Source of the DNA: Sinorhizobium glycinis
GTDB lineage: Bacteria > Pseudomonadota > Alphaproteobacteria > Rhizobiales > Rhizobiaceae
Reading direction: 5' to 3'
Length of the DNA: 64,000 nt
Assembly (NCBI RefSeq): GCF_001651865.1
Contig: NZ_LPUX01000061.1
Span: forward strand, 248,001 to 312,000
Position 1 is the stretch's first letter. Each line of letters starts with the position of its first letter. Shown piece by piece: positions 53,303 to 62,427 of this stretch. Both the position numbers and the translations under genes were made by a program. The notes beneath the pieces are model-generated. The model did not search any database and was not told the origin of the DNA. It worked only from the letters and a program-made list of their open reading frames with translations.

Positions 53303-54670
53303 ATGAAGGCTTTGTTGCGGAAATCCGGTGGCTTGGCCGTTGCGATCGCGGCGGCGGTCGCCGGCTGGCTGGCCTTCTTTCCACCGGAGTTGCTCAAGGT
53401 CGGCGATGGCTATGCCGCCAAGATCGTCTGCTCCAACGTCTTCCTGGCGGGGCGTGACCCTGAGGTGGTACTCGCCGAGGACGTACAGGCGCCGGGTCAT
53501 CCGCTGCTCAAGTTCGTCAGCGTGTCCGTCGATCCGGATCAGCAGGCGGTGACGGCGCGCATCTTCGGCTTTGCCGCGCCCGTCCGGGCAGTCTATCGCC
53601 CGGGAGTTGGCTGCACTGTCACCGCGGGCCGCACCATGCAGGCGCTCGCCGCGCCGGCACCCGAGAACGCGGCTGGCGGCACAGCGGCCGCTCCGCAGAG
53701 CCCGGACATTGCCTGGCCCGAGGGAAGCAAGGCGGAGATCGACCCGGCCTTCCAGAAACTGGCGGATGATCCAGGACTGGCCGGCCCAGGCATGCGGGCA
53801 GTTCTCGTCATCAAGAACGGCCGCCTGATAGCGGAGGCCTATGGCCGCGGTTTCGATCGCGGTACGCCTCTGCTCGGCTGGTCGATGACGAAATCCGTCA
53901 CGGCGGTACTCGTAGGTCTGCGGATTGCCGACGGTCAGATGGATCCGGAAAAGGCCAATCTCGTTCCAGAATGGAGCGGCGATGAACGTGCGCGGATCAA
54001 GCTTGCCGATCTCCTGGCGATGCAGAGCGGGCTTTCATTCAACGAGGACTACGGTGACGTCACCGACGTCACGCGGATGCTCTTCCTCGAAAGCGACATG
54101 GCAAGTTTCGCCGCAGCTAAGCCGCTCGAATCGGCACCGGGCTCCCGGTTCAACTATTCGACCGGCACGACGAACCTTTTGTCACGCCTGTGGATGCAGA
54201 CTTTCGACGGCCCCGCTGCCGCGCTCGCCTATCCGCGCCAGGCGCTCTTCGGTCCGCTCGGCATGAGCAGTGCCGTTATGGAGACGGATGCGAGCGGCAC
54301 CTTCGTCGGCTCCTCATACATGTACGCCACGGCACAGGATTGGGGGCGCTTTGCGCAGTTTCTACTGTATGACGGCCATTGGAAAGGCAGGGCGCTCCTG
54401 CCGAAGGGGTTCGTGGAATACATGCGAACCCCGACTGCCGCTTCAGGCGGGGACTATGGGTCTGCCCAGGTCTGGCTCACGGAGAACGGCGTTCGCCCGG
54501 GAACGGGCAACTTCCCCCACGATACGTTCTGGATGCTCGGGCATGACGGGCAGTCGATCATGGTCGCTCCCTCGCTCCGCCTCGCGGTCGTCCGGCTGGG
54601 GCTCACGCCGGGAGGCAGCGGCTACGATGTCCTGAAGCTGCACACGGAAGTGATTGCAGCGCTCGACTGA
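53303..54670 (+). CDS. Membrane-anchored serine hydrolase, class C beta-lactamase fold
   Basis: A 455-residue protein. A hydrophobic N-terminal segment (about residues 9-27) anchors or exports it, then about 130 residues of linker precede the beta-lactamase/transpeptidase-like domain. Catalytic S-M-T-K is at 194-197, and R-F-N-Y-S-T-G is in the place of the Y-x-N motif. Such proteins are esterases, peptidases or penicillin-binding enzymes, seldom true beta-lactamases; a 6-aminohexanoate-dimer-hydrolase-like role is common in annotation. It is divergent from btaA. Confidence 0.85.
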   Translation: MKALLRKSGGLAVAIAAAVAGWLAFFPPELLKVGDGYAAKIVCSNVFLAGRDPEVVLAEDVQAPGHPLLKFVSVSVDPDQQAVTARIFGFAAPVRAVYRPGVGCTVTAGRTMQALAAPAPENAAGGTAAAPQSPDIAWPEGSKAEIDPAFQKLADDPGLAGPGMRAVLVIKNGRLIAEAYGRGFDRGTPLLGWSMTKSVTAVLVGLRIADGQMDPEKANLVPEWSGDERARIKLADLLAMQSGLSFNEDYGDVTDVTRMLFLESDMASFAAAKPLESAPGSRFNYSTGTTNLLSRLWMQTFDGPAAALAYPRQALFGPLGMSSAVMETDASGTFVGSSYMYATAQDWGRFAQFLLYDGHWKGRALLPKGFVEYMRTPTAASGGDYGSAQVWLTENGVRPGTGNFPHDTFWMLGHDGQSIMVAPSLRLAVVRLGLTPGGSGYDVLKLHTEVIAALD

Positions 54671-54721
54671 GCGCCGCACCGTCCCGTGACGCTTGTGCGT
54701 TTCGGACGGCAGGACTCGCTT

Positions 54722-55747
54722 TTACTGCATGTCCAGCATGTCGAGCATGCCCTTGCGCTTGGCGTGATAATAATAGCCGCTGGCATAGAGCTTCACGGCG
54801 CCGTCGTGCTGGTTGTCGGCGACCATCCACGCACCGCGCAGATACTTGGTCGCGTATTTGAGGTTGGTCTCCGCATCGAAGAGGCCCTCGGCCGGTCCGT
54901 CATAGCCAAGGCCCCGCGCGGTGTTGTACCTGATCTGCATCAGGCCGTAATTGCCCCTGCTGTAGGCGTGAGGATTATAGTTGCTTTCGCGCTTTACGAC
55001 CCGATGCACGAGTTCGATGGGGAGGCCGTTGAGCTCGGCATAGTGCTTGATCAGCCGGTCGAGTTCCGGCTTGGAACTGGTCGGGGCTTTCGTCAGCTTC
55101 AGCGAATCGGGAATGACGCTGGCGACCGCGCCGACGGCCGAGCCGATGACGCCGGTTTTCGGCCGCTCGGTCGGAACGATCATTCGCTTGGCCACCAGCG
55201 TTTCAAGGCCGACCGGTTCGCCGGTGTCGAAATCCGATTCCCACGAGGCGGCGATTGCGAGGGACGACGCGGCGGGCGGCTCGGCGCTTTCAACGGTGGT
55301 TGAAGTCGCGGCCGGCGAGGGGGCCGCCGAGGCGGGCGTCGCCATGGCCACTTCGAAGGCCTGGCCCGGCTTGGCGGCGGGCACTGCAACCGTCTGAGGA
55401 GCCGCGAAGGCGAGCGTCGCATCCGTCGCCGGCGTGATTCCGGCCTGGGTGATGGGTACGGTAGCGAGCGTGGCCGGTGCGGCTGTTGCGGCATCGGCCG
55501 GGGCGGTCGCGGCCGACGCCGTTTGCGTGTTGAGTGCGGCAGAGGTGCTTGATGCGACGCCGATTGGTGCCGGCAGAGCGTAAGCCGTCATCTCCGTTCC
55601 GGGTTTCGCGATGGGGGTGACCGTTTGCACGGCCGTCAGCTCTTCGAGAGAGGTACGCTCGACCGTGGAGCACCCCGAAGCAAGTGCCGATGTCAGTGCG
55701 ATGGCGGTAAATACCTGTTTCGAAAGGGAGATACGGATCTTTGCCAT
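54722..55747 (-). CDS. Lytic transglycosylase (SLT) lipoprotein with long linker
   Basis: A 341-residue protein. The N-terminus carries a lipobox A-L-A-S-G-C with Cys about 25. Residues about 50-230 are Ala/Pro/Thr-rich low-complexity linker, which may span the periplasm. The C-terminal 130 residues are a Slt70-type domain with catalytic Glu in V-K-R-E-S-N-Y-N-P and G-N-Y-G-L-M-Q-I. The ATG at 55747 fits the signal; a longer start at 55825 does not. Confidence 0.87.
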   Translation of the reverse strand: MAKIRISLSKQVFTAIALTSALASGCSTVERTSLEELTAVQTVTPIAKPGTEMTAYALPAPIGVASSTSAALNTQTASAATAPADAATAAPATLATVPITQAGITPATDATLAFAAPQTVAVPAAKPGQAFEVAMATPASAAPSPAATSTTVESAEPPAASSLAIAASWESDFDTGEPVGLETLVAKRMIVPTERPKTGVIGSAVGAVASVIPDSLKLTKAPTSSKPELDRLIKHYAELNGLPIELVHRVVKRESNYNPHAYSRGNYGLMQIRYNTARGLGYDGPAEGLFDAETNLKYATKYLRGAWMVADNQHDGAVKLYASGYYYHAKRKGMLDMLDMQ

Positions 55748-55989
55748 GCGGTCACTTTCGTGCTTCTGGGCCCCGTAGCCCCCTTGCAAATCAGCGGCTG
55801 CCAACCGCTGCGCTTGAATCTCCATTAACCTATGCCGCCGGTTGCGGCAAGCGCGCGGCCGAATTTCACTTCGGTGGTCGCAAGAGACGAGAGAGGCTTC
55901 GCGCTTGAACAGCTCCAGCCGAGAGGTCGGGAGGAGCCATTCCAGCGCGAAGCCGTCAACGCTTTGGGCCCCTGGGAACGCCGGTCAGA

Positions 55990-57204
55990 TCAGTCCGCGG
56001 CCTGCCACTTCTGGCCGATCACGTCCATCACTTCGCCGAACCACTTGACGGAGGTGTCGAAGTGCTTGCCGCCCTTGATGCGGGGGAACTCGATCGTGCG
56101 CAGCTTGCCGCCCTGGTCTTCGTCATGGCCGGTGACACCGGAGACCTTGTTCAGCGCGCTCTCGACCGCAAGGTCGACCATGCTCTGGATCAGGCGCAGG
56201 TCGTCGCCGTTCGCCGGCGCGGATCGGGCATAGTAGCCGGACTTCTGCACCATCGAACGCTCGGCGCCGAGCAGGGCGGCGAATTGCTTCGAGAACCAGT
56301 TGCCGACATTGATCGTATCGATCTTCACATGGCCGAAGGCGTCGCGCTTGATGGTTTCTCCCGCGGCCTCGCGCTCGGCGACGATCGCGTCAAGGCAGGC
56401 ACCTTCGCTGACGAACAGCGAGACATAGCCATTCCGGTCCATGGTCTCGCGCAGACGTTCGGCCTCGGCTTCGAGATCGAACTTTACCTCAGGCACATAG
56501 AGGCCGTCGATGTTCTTCAACTGCGCGTCCATCATGAAGCCGTCGACATAGTCTTTGCCTGCGGCCAACTGAATGTAAGCGCGCGCTGTCGCTGCCGTCA
56601 GCCAGCCGCAGTGGCGGCCCATCACCTCGTGGACGACGAGCGTGCGCGGCGCAGCGCTCTGCTCGTTGCTGACATTGTCGAAAAAGCGTGCGCCGTATTC
56701 GGCCGCCGTCCAGGCGCCAAGAGTCTGGCGGATCGGCACCACGTCGTTGTCGACTGTCTTCGGCAGGCCGACAACGGTGAGGTCATAGCCGTTCGCGCCG
56801 AGATAGGCGGCCAGATCGGCGGCGGTCGTGTTGGTGTCGTCGCCGCCGATCGTGTGCAGGATGCTGATCCCATCGGCAGCGAGCCTTTCGGCGGCGACGC
56901 GAAGCGGATTTTCGCCTTCCTTCACAAGGCCGCGCTTGACGCAGTCGGCTGCGTTGGTGAGCTTCACGCGGCTGTTGCCGATCGGCGATCCGCCGTGGCG
57001 GTGAAGAACATGGGCCCGCTCGCGCATGTCTTTGGTGATCTCGATGCGATCGGCGAGAAGCAGGCCCTGATAGCCGGAACGGTAGGCCACGAGTTCGTAG
57101 TCGGGGGCGATATCCGTATAGCGTTCGATGAGTCCGCCGACAGCGGATGAAAGGCAGGGCGCGAGCCCGCCCGCCGTCAGCATTGCGACTTTCTTCTTGG
57201 CCAT
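55990..57204 (-). CDS. pfp: Pyrophosphate--fructose-6-phosphate 1-phosphotransferase
   Basis: A 404-residue phosphofructokinase that uses pyrophosphate instead of ATP. The active-site G-G-D-D-T-N about residues 123-128 carries the Asp that marks PPi-dependent enzymes, and P-K-T-V-D-N-D-V about 149-156 is the substrate-site motif. Other features: M-G-R-H-C-G about 199-204. The reaction is reversible, so it can serve gluconeogenesis as well as glycolysis. Rhizobia mainly use the Entner-Doudoroff route and generally lack ATP-dependent phosphofructokinase. RBS GAGGA precedes the ATG. Confidence 0.93.
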   Translation of the reverse strand: MAKKKVAMLTAGGLAPCLSSAVGGLIERYTDIAPDYELVAYRSGYQGLLLADRIEITKDMRERAHVLHRHGGSPIGNSRVKLTNAADCVKRGLVKEGENPLRVAAERLAADGISILHTIGGDDTNTTAADLAAYLGANGYDLTVVGLPKTVDNDVVPIRQTLGAWTAAEYGARFFDNVSNEQSAAPRTLVVHEVMGRHCGWLTAATARAYIQLAAGKDYVDGFMMDAQLKNIDGLYVPEVKFDLEAEAERLRETMDRNGYVSLFVSEGACLDAIVAEREAAGETIKRDAFGHVKIDTINVGNWFSKQFAALLGAERSMVQKSGYYARSAPANGDDLRLIQSMVDLAVESALNKVSGVTGHDEDQGGKLRTIEFPRIKGGKHFDTSVKWFGEVMDVIGQKWQAAD

Positions 57205-57520
57205 GTTTCCTCCTCGGATTTCGGCATCAGGCGATCGTTCGGGAGATCGCCCGCATTCTCAAATTTGCGCAGGTCAAAGACCGCGGGTGGTCTAACGCAA
57301 TTCCGATGGAAATAAAATGACAGGGCTGTGGATGTCTGAAAAGGAGGGATCAGCCCGGCAAAACGCAGGATGAGTGTAATTCACTTGAGATTTGCGGCCA
57401 CCTGATTTATTGAGGGGCCATCACAATTCCGTCATCCATGACGTTTGGCCCCCTCGGCCGCTTGCAATATGCCACCACATCGGGCCATGCTCGGTTGTGG
57501 GACAGGGAAAAATCGCACTT
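57205..57520. other. Divergent promoter region between pfp and the DjlA-like gene
   Basis: No gene is visible in these 316 bases. The stretch holds a small inverted repeat AGACC-N6-GGTCT (57278-57293) and an A/T-richer segment around 57300-57420, which probably contains the promoters of both flanking genes. Confidence 0.6.
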
Positions 57521-58228
57521 ATGTCGTTCTGGGACAGCCTGCTGAAGATCGTGACGACCACCGGCAATGCGCTCGCCGGTGTGGTCGAGGCGGTCCGTAC
57601 ACTCTTCGAAGGGGATCCGGAAACGCGCCGCAAGGTGGCTTTCTCGGTGGCCATGATCGCCTTGTCGGCCAAGATGGCGAAGGCTGATGGCATCGTCAAC
57701 GAAGCCGAAGTCGCGGCTTTCCGCGATATCTTCAAGTTCCCCCCGGACCAGGCGAAGAACGTCGCCCGGCTTTACAACCTCGCACGCCAGGACGTGGCGG
57801 GCTACGAGGCCTACGCGGAGAAGATGGCGTCGCTCTGCTCGTCCTGCGAGCGCAACTGCCCTATACTCGAAGACATCATCGACGGGCTCTTCCATATCGC
57901 GAAATCCGACGGTGCGGTTCACGACAAGGAACTCGCCTTCCTGATGCGTGTTGCGGAAATCTTCAACATGGACGAGGCACATTTCGAGCGCATCATGGCA
58001 CGGCATGTCCAGGGCGACGACCGCGATCCCTATCAGGTTCTCGGCGTGTCGCCGAAGGACGATTTCTCCGATATTCGAAGGCGCTACCGGGTGCTCGTTT
58101 CCGAAAACCACCCTGACATGCTGGTTGCGCGCGGCGTGCCGGAGGAATTCCATGCGATCGCCAACGACCGCATGGCCGCCTTGAACGCAGCCTACGAGGC
58201 GATCGAGAGAGAACGCCGCGCCGCATGA
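57521..58228 (+). CDS. DjlA-like J-domain protein with TerB domain
   Basis: A 235-residue protein. A TerB-like helical domain covers residues about 45-150 (A-K-A-D-G-I-V-N-E-A-E-V, then a second K-S-D-G-A-V-H-D-K-E), and a C-terminal J domain covers about 165-230, with the H-P-D motif in S-E-N-H-P-D-M that stimulates DnaK. No N-terminal membrane helix as in E. coli DjlA is clear. It overlaps the amidase gene by four bases (ATGA), so the two are co-translated. Two close Cys-x2-Cys-x3-Cys residues about 105-112 are unusual. Confidence 0.85.
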   Translation: MSFWDSLLKIVTTTGNALAGVVEAVRTLFEGDPETRRKVAFSVAMIALSAKMAKADGIVNEAEVAAFRDIFKFPPDQAKNVARLYNLARQDVAGYEAYAEKMASLCSSCERNCPILEDIIDGLFHIAKSDGAVHDKELAFLMRVAEIFNMDEAHFERIMARHVQGDDRDPYQVLGVSPKDDFSDIRRRYRVLVSENHPDMLVARGVPEEFHAIANDRMAALNAAYEAIERERRAA

Positions 58229-58989
58229 CCTCGAGGAGTTGCGACTTTCCGGGCGCAGTTTTCGTACCGTCGCCCAACCACGGCGAGCGAGCCGGCGGGC
58301 GCCGGCCGGACATGATCCTGCTTCACTATACCGGAATGGAAACATCGCTTGCAGCGCTCGATTGGCTCTGCCGCGAGGAAAGCCAGGTTTCCAGCCACTA
58401 CTTCGTTCACGAGGACGGCAGCATCGACCAACTCGTGCCTGAAGAAAGACGTGCCTGGCACGCCGGCAAGAGCTTCTGGAAAGGCGAGACCGATATCAAC
58501 TCCTGCTCCATCGGCATTGAAATCGCCAATGCGGGTCACCCCTTCGGGCTGCCGGACTTTCCTGAAGCACAGATCGAGGCCGTCGCCGAATTGTGTCGGG
58601 ACTGTGGCGAGCGCTGGCAAATCGCCCCCGAAAGGGTGCTCGCGCACAGCGATGTGGCGCCGATTCGCAAGGTCGATCCGGGAGAAAAATTTCCCTGGAA
58701 TGTGCTATTTCGCCGCGGGGTCGGCCACTGGGTCGAGCCGACGCCTGTCGGCGGCGGCCGCTTTTTTCAGCGTGGCGACCGCGGGCAGCCGGTCGAAGCC
58801 CTCCAGTCGATGCTTTTCCTCTATGGCTACAACATTGAAGTCACTGGCGATTTCTGCGAGAGGACGGAAGGCGTGGTGGCCGCTTTCCAGCGGCATTTCC
58901 GTCAATCGCGGGTAGACGGCATCGCCGACGTTTCCACCATCGATACGCTCCACCGACTGCTCTCGGCACTGCCGAATTTCGGTGCTTAG
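58225..58989 (+). CDS. N-acetylmuramoyl-L-alanine amidase (AmpD/Amidase_2 type) with PG-binding domain
   Basis: A 254-residue protein. An Amidase_2 domain covers residues about 20-165, with metal ligands in L-H-Y-T-G about 34-38 and H-S-D-V-A-P about 139-144, and S-S-H-Y-F-V-H-E-D-G about 55-64. A C-terminal peptidoglycan-binding segment follows (V-E-A-L-Q-S-M-L-F-L-Y-G-Y). No signal peptide is seen, so it may act on cytosolic muropeptides in recycling, like AmpD. It overlaps the DjlA-like gene. Confidence 0.9.
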   Translation: MTSRSCDFPGAVFVPSPNHGERAGGRRPDMILLHYTGMETSLAALDWLCREESQVSSHYFVHEDGSIDQLVPEERRAWHAGKSFWKGETDINSCSIGIEIANAGHPFGLPDFPEAQIEAVAELCRDCGERWQIAPERVLAHSDVAPIRKVDPGEKFPWNVLFRRGVGHWVEPTPVGGGRFFQRGDRGQPVEALQSMLFLYGYNIEVTGDFCERTEGVVAAFQRHFRQSRVDGIADVSTIDTLHRLLSALPNFGA

Positions 58990-59215
58990 GCGGCAGTTTT
59001 CAAGCGCTCTGTTTTAGTGCCGCCGACGCTTTGCTGCGCGATTTTTTTGCGTTTGCCACATGTTTACCATGATAGGCCCTTCATTTCCGGTGCATCAACG
59101 CAGGAGATGCGGCGTCTAGTGCCCGTGCTCCTGTCAATGAAAACGATCGGGAAATCGACCGTGACGGTGGGGTGCGCCGTCCAGCCAGTTCCCCAGACCG
59201 GAGACTTCAAACTAC

Positions 59216-59749
59216 ATGAGAATATCGTTTGCTGCTGCGGTGGCGGCATGCCTTGGCATGTCCATCGCCGGGACGGGTACGTCGTATGCAGGGGGTGTCG
59301 ACAAGACCATCAAGACTTCGGCGTTACCGACGGTAACCAGAACGACGGGCTATCCTGCTCCCCAATTTGACCTCACGCGCGGTTCCCAATTCACAATCCT
59401 CATCCAGTCCTACGCCAAGCAATACGGCGTTGCTGCCGATCTTGCGCATGCCATCGTCCAGGTCGAAAGCAATTTCAACTCAAAGGCCCGGGGCAAGGCC
59501 GGTGAAATCGGTCTCATGCAGATCAAACCGGCCACGGCACGCATGATGGGCTATTCCGGTCCCGCCAAGGGCCTCTACGATCCCGAAACCAACATCAAGT
59601 TCGGCATGATGTATCTGGCGAAGGCGCAGGAACTCTCAGACGGAACGACCTGCGGCACCATCCTCAAATACAATGCCGGCCATGGTGCCAAGCGCATGAA
59701 CCCGGTGTCGAAGCGCTATTGCGGCAAGGTGCAGAGCATTATCGACTAA
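59216..59749 (+). CDS. Small lytic transglycosylase (SLT domain)
   Basis: A 177-residue exported enzyme. A signal peptide ends near S-Y-A-G (about residue 26). The SLT domain covers about residues 60-175, with catalytic Glu in V-Q-V-E-S-N-F-N-S and G-E-I-G-L-M-Q-I. The short length suggests a specialised transglycosylase, for example one that opens the wall for secretion, but nothing near shows such a system. The 227 bases upstream hold no gene. Confidence 0.88.
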   Translation: MRISFAAAVAACLGMSIAGTGTSYAGGVDKTIKTSALPTVTRTTGYPAPQFDLTRGSQFTILIQSYAKQYGVAADLAHAIVQVESNFNSKARGKAGEIGLMQIKPATARMMGYSGPAKGLYDPETNIKFGMMYLAKAQELSDGTTCGTILKYNAGHGAKRMNPVSKRYCGKVQSIID

Positions 59750-59928
59750 AATCGAAACGAGCCGCGGCGGGTGGGCGGCCGTCAAGCGACCCGTCCTGGA
59801 ACTCCTGCGGGTTCGAGGACAGAGCCGGATTAGGTCTCGCGTTCCGGCAGCAACTTGAATTTTGCAATGGTTCGATGTCATTGCCCGGGCGGCATGCTAT
59901 TCCCGAAACCAAGCGCGAGGGGATATCC

Positions 59929-61116
59929 ATGTCGGAAGGCTATGACTTCGTTATCGTGGGCAAGGGCATGATGGGCGCTGCGGCGGCGCGCCACTTGAGC
60001 CAGGCAGGTGCCCGCGTCGCTCTTGTCGGGCCGGACGAGCCGGAGGACTGGGCGAGCCACCGCGGCGTTTTCGCCAGCCATTACGACAATGCCCGCATCA
60101 CCCGCACGATCGACACCGATTCGGTTTGGGCGAGCCTGGCCCGCCGATCGATCGCGCGATATCGGGAGATCGCAGAGGCGAGCGGAATCGAATTCTACTA
60201 CGAAGTGGGCTGCCTGATCGTCGCGCCTGCGCCAGGCGGCAGCTTCGACTATCTCGATAGAGTTGCACTCGCTCGTGACAGGCTCGGCGTCGAAGCACCG
60301 TTGATCGTCGCAGAGCAGCTCGTCGAGCGCTTTCCATGGTTCGCCTTTCCACACCACTATGCCGGCATTCATGAGCAGCGCGGCGCCGGCTACATCAATC
60401 CCCGTGCGCTTGTCCGCGCCCAGGCCACCGCTGCAGAGAGATCGGGTGCGAGAGTGGTCAGCGCCGAGGTCGTTTCCGTCGAAGAGACGAGCGGTTCAGT
60501 CGGCGTCTCGACCATTGACGGACACGTGTTTCGCGCCGGGCGCCTCCTGGTGGCGGCCGGCGGCTTCTCGCTCTCCGAAGCGCTCCTTCCGCGACCGATC
60601 GATTTGACGGTGAAAGCCCGCACCGTGCTCTTCGCAGAGGTCAGCGCTGACGATCTCGCCGGGTTTGACGGCATGCCGTCGCTGATCGGCGCTGCACCCG
60701 ATCAGGACCAAAGCTATTATCTGCTGCCGCCGGTTGCCTACGCCGACGGCAAACATTACATCAAGATCGGCGGTGACCCGACAGACCGGAACCTTGACGA
60801 CGAAGCGGCGGTCCGCGAATGGTTCCGCGGCAGGGCAAGCGCCGAGGCGGCAGGCCACATGCGTGGCTTGCTGGGTCGCGTAATGGCGAGCTTCGAGCCG
60901 GTATCAACGCATTTTTCGCCATGCGTCACGGCGTTCACGCGGCACGGTTATCCCTATATCGGATTTGCCAGCGACCGCATTGCCGTGCTCACCGGTGGCA
61001 ATGGCCAGGCGGCAAAGAGTTCCGACGAGATCGGGCGCCTGGGTGCGGCGCTGGTGATGAACGGCCAGCTCGATGCCGGGGAATATGGGACCGATTTCGC
61101 CGTCGCCTACCGATAG
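59929..61116 (+). CDS. FAD-dependent oxidoreductase (DAO family)
   Basis: A 395-residue flavoprotein with FAD-binding I-V-G-K-G-M-M-G-A-A about residues 9-18 and a long DAO domain. A SolA/sarcosine-oxidase-like pattern is seen in the middle (G-A-G-Y-I-N-P-R about 154-161) and C-terminus (F-T-R-H-G-Y-P-Y-I-G about 337-346). It probably oxidises an amino acid or N-methyl amine; no partner genes are present. The ATG at 59929 follows GAGGGGA; the frame is open to 59719 without features. Confidence 0.84.
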   Translation: MSEGYDFVIVGKGMMGAAAARHLSQAGARVALVGPDEPEDWASHRGVFASHYDNARITRTIDTDSVWASLARRSIARYREIAEASGIEFYYEVGCLIVAPAPGGSFDYLDRVALARDRLGVEAPLIVAEQLVERFPWFAFPHHYAGIHEQRGAGYINPRALVRAQATAAERSGARVVSAEVVSVEETSGSVGVSTIDGHVFRAGRLLVAAGGFSLSEALLPRPIDLTVKARTVLFAEVSADDLAGFDGMPSLIGAAPDQDQSYYLLPPVAYADGKHYIKIGGDPTDRNLDDEAAVREWFRGRASAEAAGHMRGLLGRVMASFEPVSTHFSPCVTAFTRHGYPYIGFASDRIAVLTGGNGQAAKSSDEIGRLGAALVMNGQLDAGEYGTDFAVAYR

Positions 61117-61186
61117 GCGTACCGCTCCAGCCGAGGTGTAAGCGTCGATTTCTCTAGCGCTTCCCGCCCCGGTCGGTTATTGAGCC

Positions 61187-61590
61187 TCTGCCAGTTGGCC
61201 GGGCAGCCGCGCCCCGCAAGTGCCGAAAGGCCGCGGGGTGAGGAAAGTCCGGGCTCCACGGAAACACGGTGCCGGATAACGTCCGGCGGGGGCGACCCCA
61301 GGGAAAGTGCCACAGAAAGCAAACCGCTCCGCCTCGCGGAGTAAGGGTGAAAGGGTGGGGTAAGAGCCCACCGCGGACATGGCGACATGGACGGCACGGT
61401 AAACCCCACCGGGAGCAAAACCGAATAGGGATGACACGGGCGCGCGAGCGCCCAGCCGGTTTCCAGGCCGGTCATCCGGGTGGGTTGCACGAGGCTGCGC
61501 GCAAGCGCAGTCCCAGATGAATGGCTGCCACGTTCCGCTTCCTCGGAGGCGGAGCCATACAGAACCCGGCTTACAGGCCAACTGGCGATT
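61187..61590 (+). ncRNA. rnpB: RNase P RNA, bacterial type A
   Basis: The ribozyme that trims tRNA 5' ends. Helix P1 is formed by GCCAGTTGGCC (61190-61200) and GGCCAACTGGC (61576-61586). The universally conserved GAGGAAAGTCCGGGCTCC lies in the 5' part, a conserved ACAGAA-type core follows, and GAACCCGGCTTACA is at the 3' side. The roughly 400-base length fits alpha-proteobacterial type A RNA. A terminator lies 30 bases downstream. Confidence 0.96.
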
Positions 61591-61620
61591 CTTCTCTGAA
61601 CCAATTCGGCGCATGATTTC

Positions 61621-61665
61621 GGCCGTCCAGCCGCGTCCCCAAAGCGGCTGGCCGCGTTCTTTTTT
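61621..61665 (+). terminator. Rho-independent terminator of rnpB
   Basis: Stem CCAGCCGC (61627-61634) / GCGGCTGG (61644-61651), extended by GGCC/GGCC flanks, is followed by TTCTTTTTT. Confidence 0.85.
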
Positions 61666-61762
61666 GCGGGATTCCAAGACCTTGGGCGTGCGATCGTAAC
61701 CCTTCGTTAAACTTAACAACCTATCAATAATTGATCATCCGCGAGGCTGTTTACGAGCTTCT

Positions 61763-61797
61763 CCCATTGACGCCCATATGGTCCCATGTTATCCCAT
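61763..61797. promoter_or_regulatory. MraZ operator: four CCCAT boxes with exact 10-base spacing
   Basis: CCCAT occurs at 61763, 61773, 61783 and 61793. On the minus strand these are TGGGN repeats with 5-base gaps, the pattern recognised by MraZ in E. coli (three boxes). A promoter-like TTGACG (61767-61772) with TATCCC 17 bases on overlaps them, so MraZ binding would block transcription of its own cluster. The mraZ start lies 175 bases downstream. Confidence 0.8.
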
Positions 61798-61972
61798 AAT
61801 GGTACTGCGCAAGGGCCGCGTCGTGGCCCATCATCGCGAAATTCCAGGGAATCTTCCTCGGAAGGCTCAGGTGGACATGCTCGTGTCCGGTGGGGTTCTT
61901 TTGCGCGCGCAGGCAGGTGTTTGCGCGGGCCGATGACTATGGCCCGCCAGTCGGGGGCGGCCGTTTCGCGTC

Positions 61973-62413
61973 ATGAACCGCTTCTTGTCACATGCTACGA
62001 ACCGGATCGATGCCAAGGGGCGGGTTTCCGTGCCTTCGGCGTTTCGTGCCGCGCTTTTGGAGGCGGGTGTGCGGGAGCTATACTGTTTCCAGGACTTCGT
62101 CTTCCCGGCGATAAGCGTCGGCGGGCCGGAGCTTCTGGACCGGTTCGAAAAGCAGATGGCGGCCGAGGATCCGTTTTCGGATGCGGCCAATCAGATGTCG
62201 CTCCTCGTGCATGGGGGCGGCGTCTTCGTGAAGCTCGACCCGGAGGGCCGGCTGATGGTGACGGATTTCATCCGCGACTTCACCGGCATCTCGACCGACG
62301 TGACCTTCGTCGGGCGGGGCGATCATTTTCAGCTCTGGGAGCCGCAGGCGTTTGCGAGGGCGCAGGCGGAGGCCCGGGAAGGGCGCAGGCAACGGGGGCC
62401 GCGTTCTCAATAG
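61973..62413 (+). CDS. mraZ: Transcriptional regulator MraZ
   Basis: A 146-residue protein with two AbrB/SpoVT-type swapped-hairpin repeats: A-K-G-R-V-S-V-P-S about residues 14-22 and P-E-G-R-L-M-V-T about 87-94. MraZ forms ring-shaped oligomers and represses the division and cell wall cluster that it heads. Repeated operator boxes lie upstream. The start is the first ATG of the frame; a long leader of about 150 bases is likely. Confidence 0.95.
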   Translation: MNRFLSHATNRIDAKGRVSVPSAFRAALLEAGVRELYCFQDFVFPAISVGGPELLDRFEKQMAAEDPFSDAANQMSLLVHGGGVFVKLDPEGRLMVTDFIRDFTGISTDVTFVGRGDHFQLWEPQAFARAQAEAREGRRQRGPRSQ

Positions 62414-62427
62414 TGTGGAGAGGCGGA

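Noticed and set aside
61690..61740. CtrA box near GTTAAACTTAAC
   Set aside because: The two TTAA cores are only two bases apart; CtrA sites need seven.
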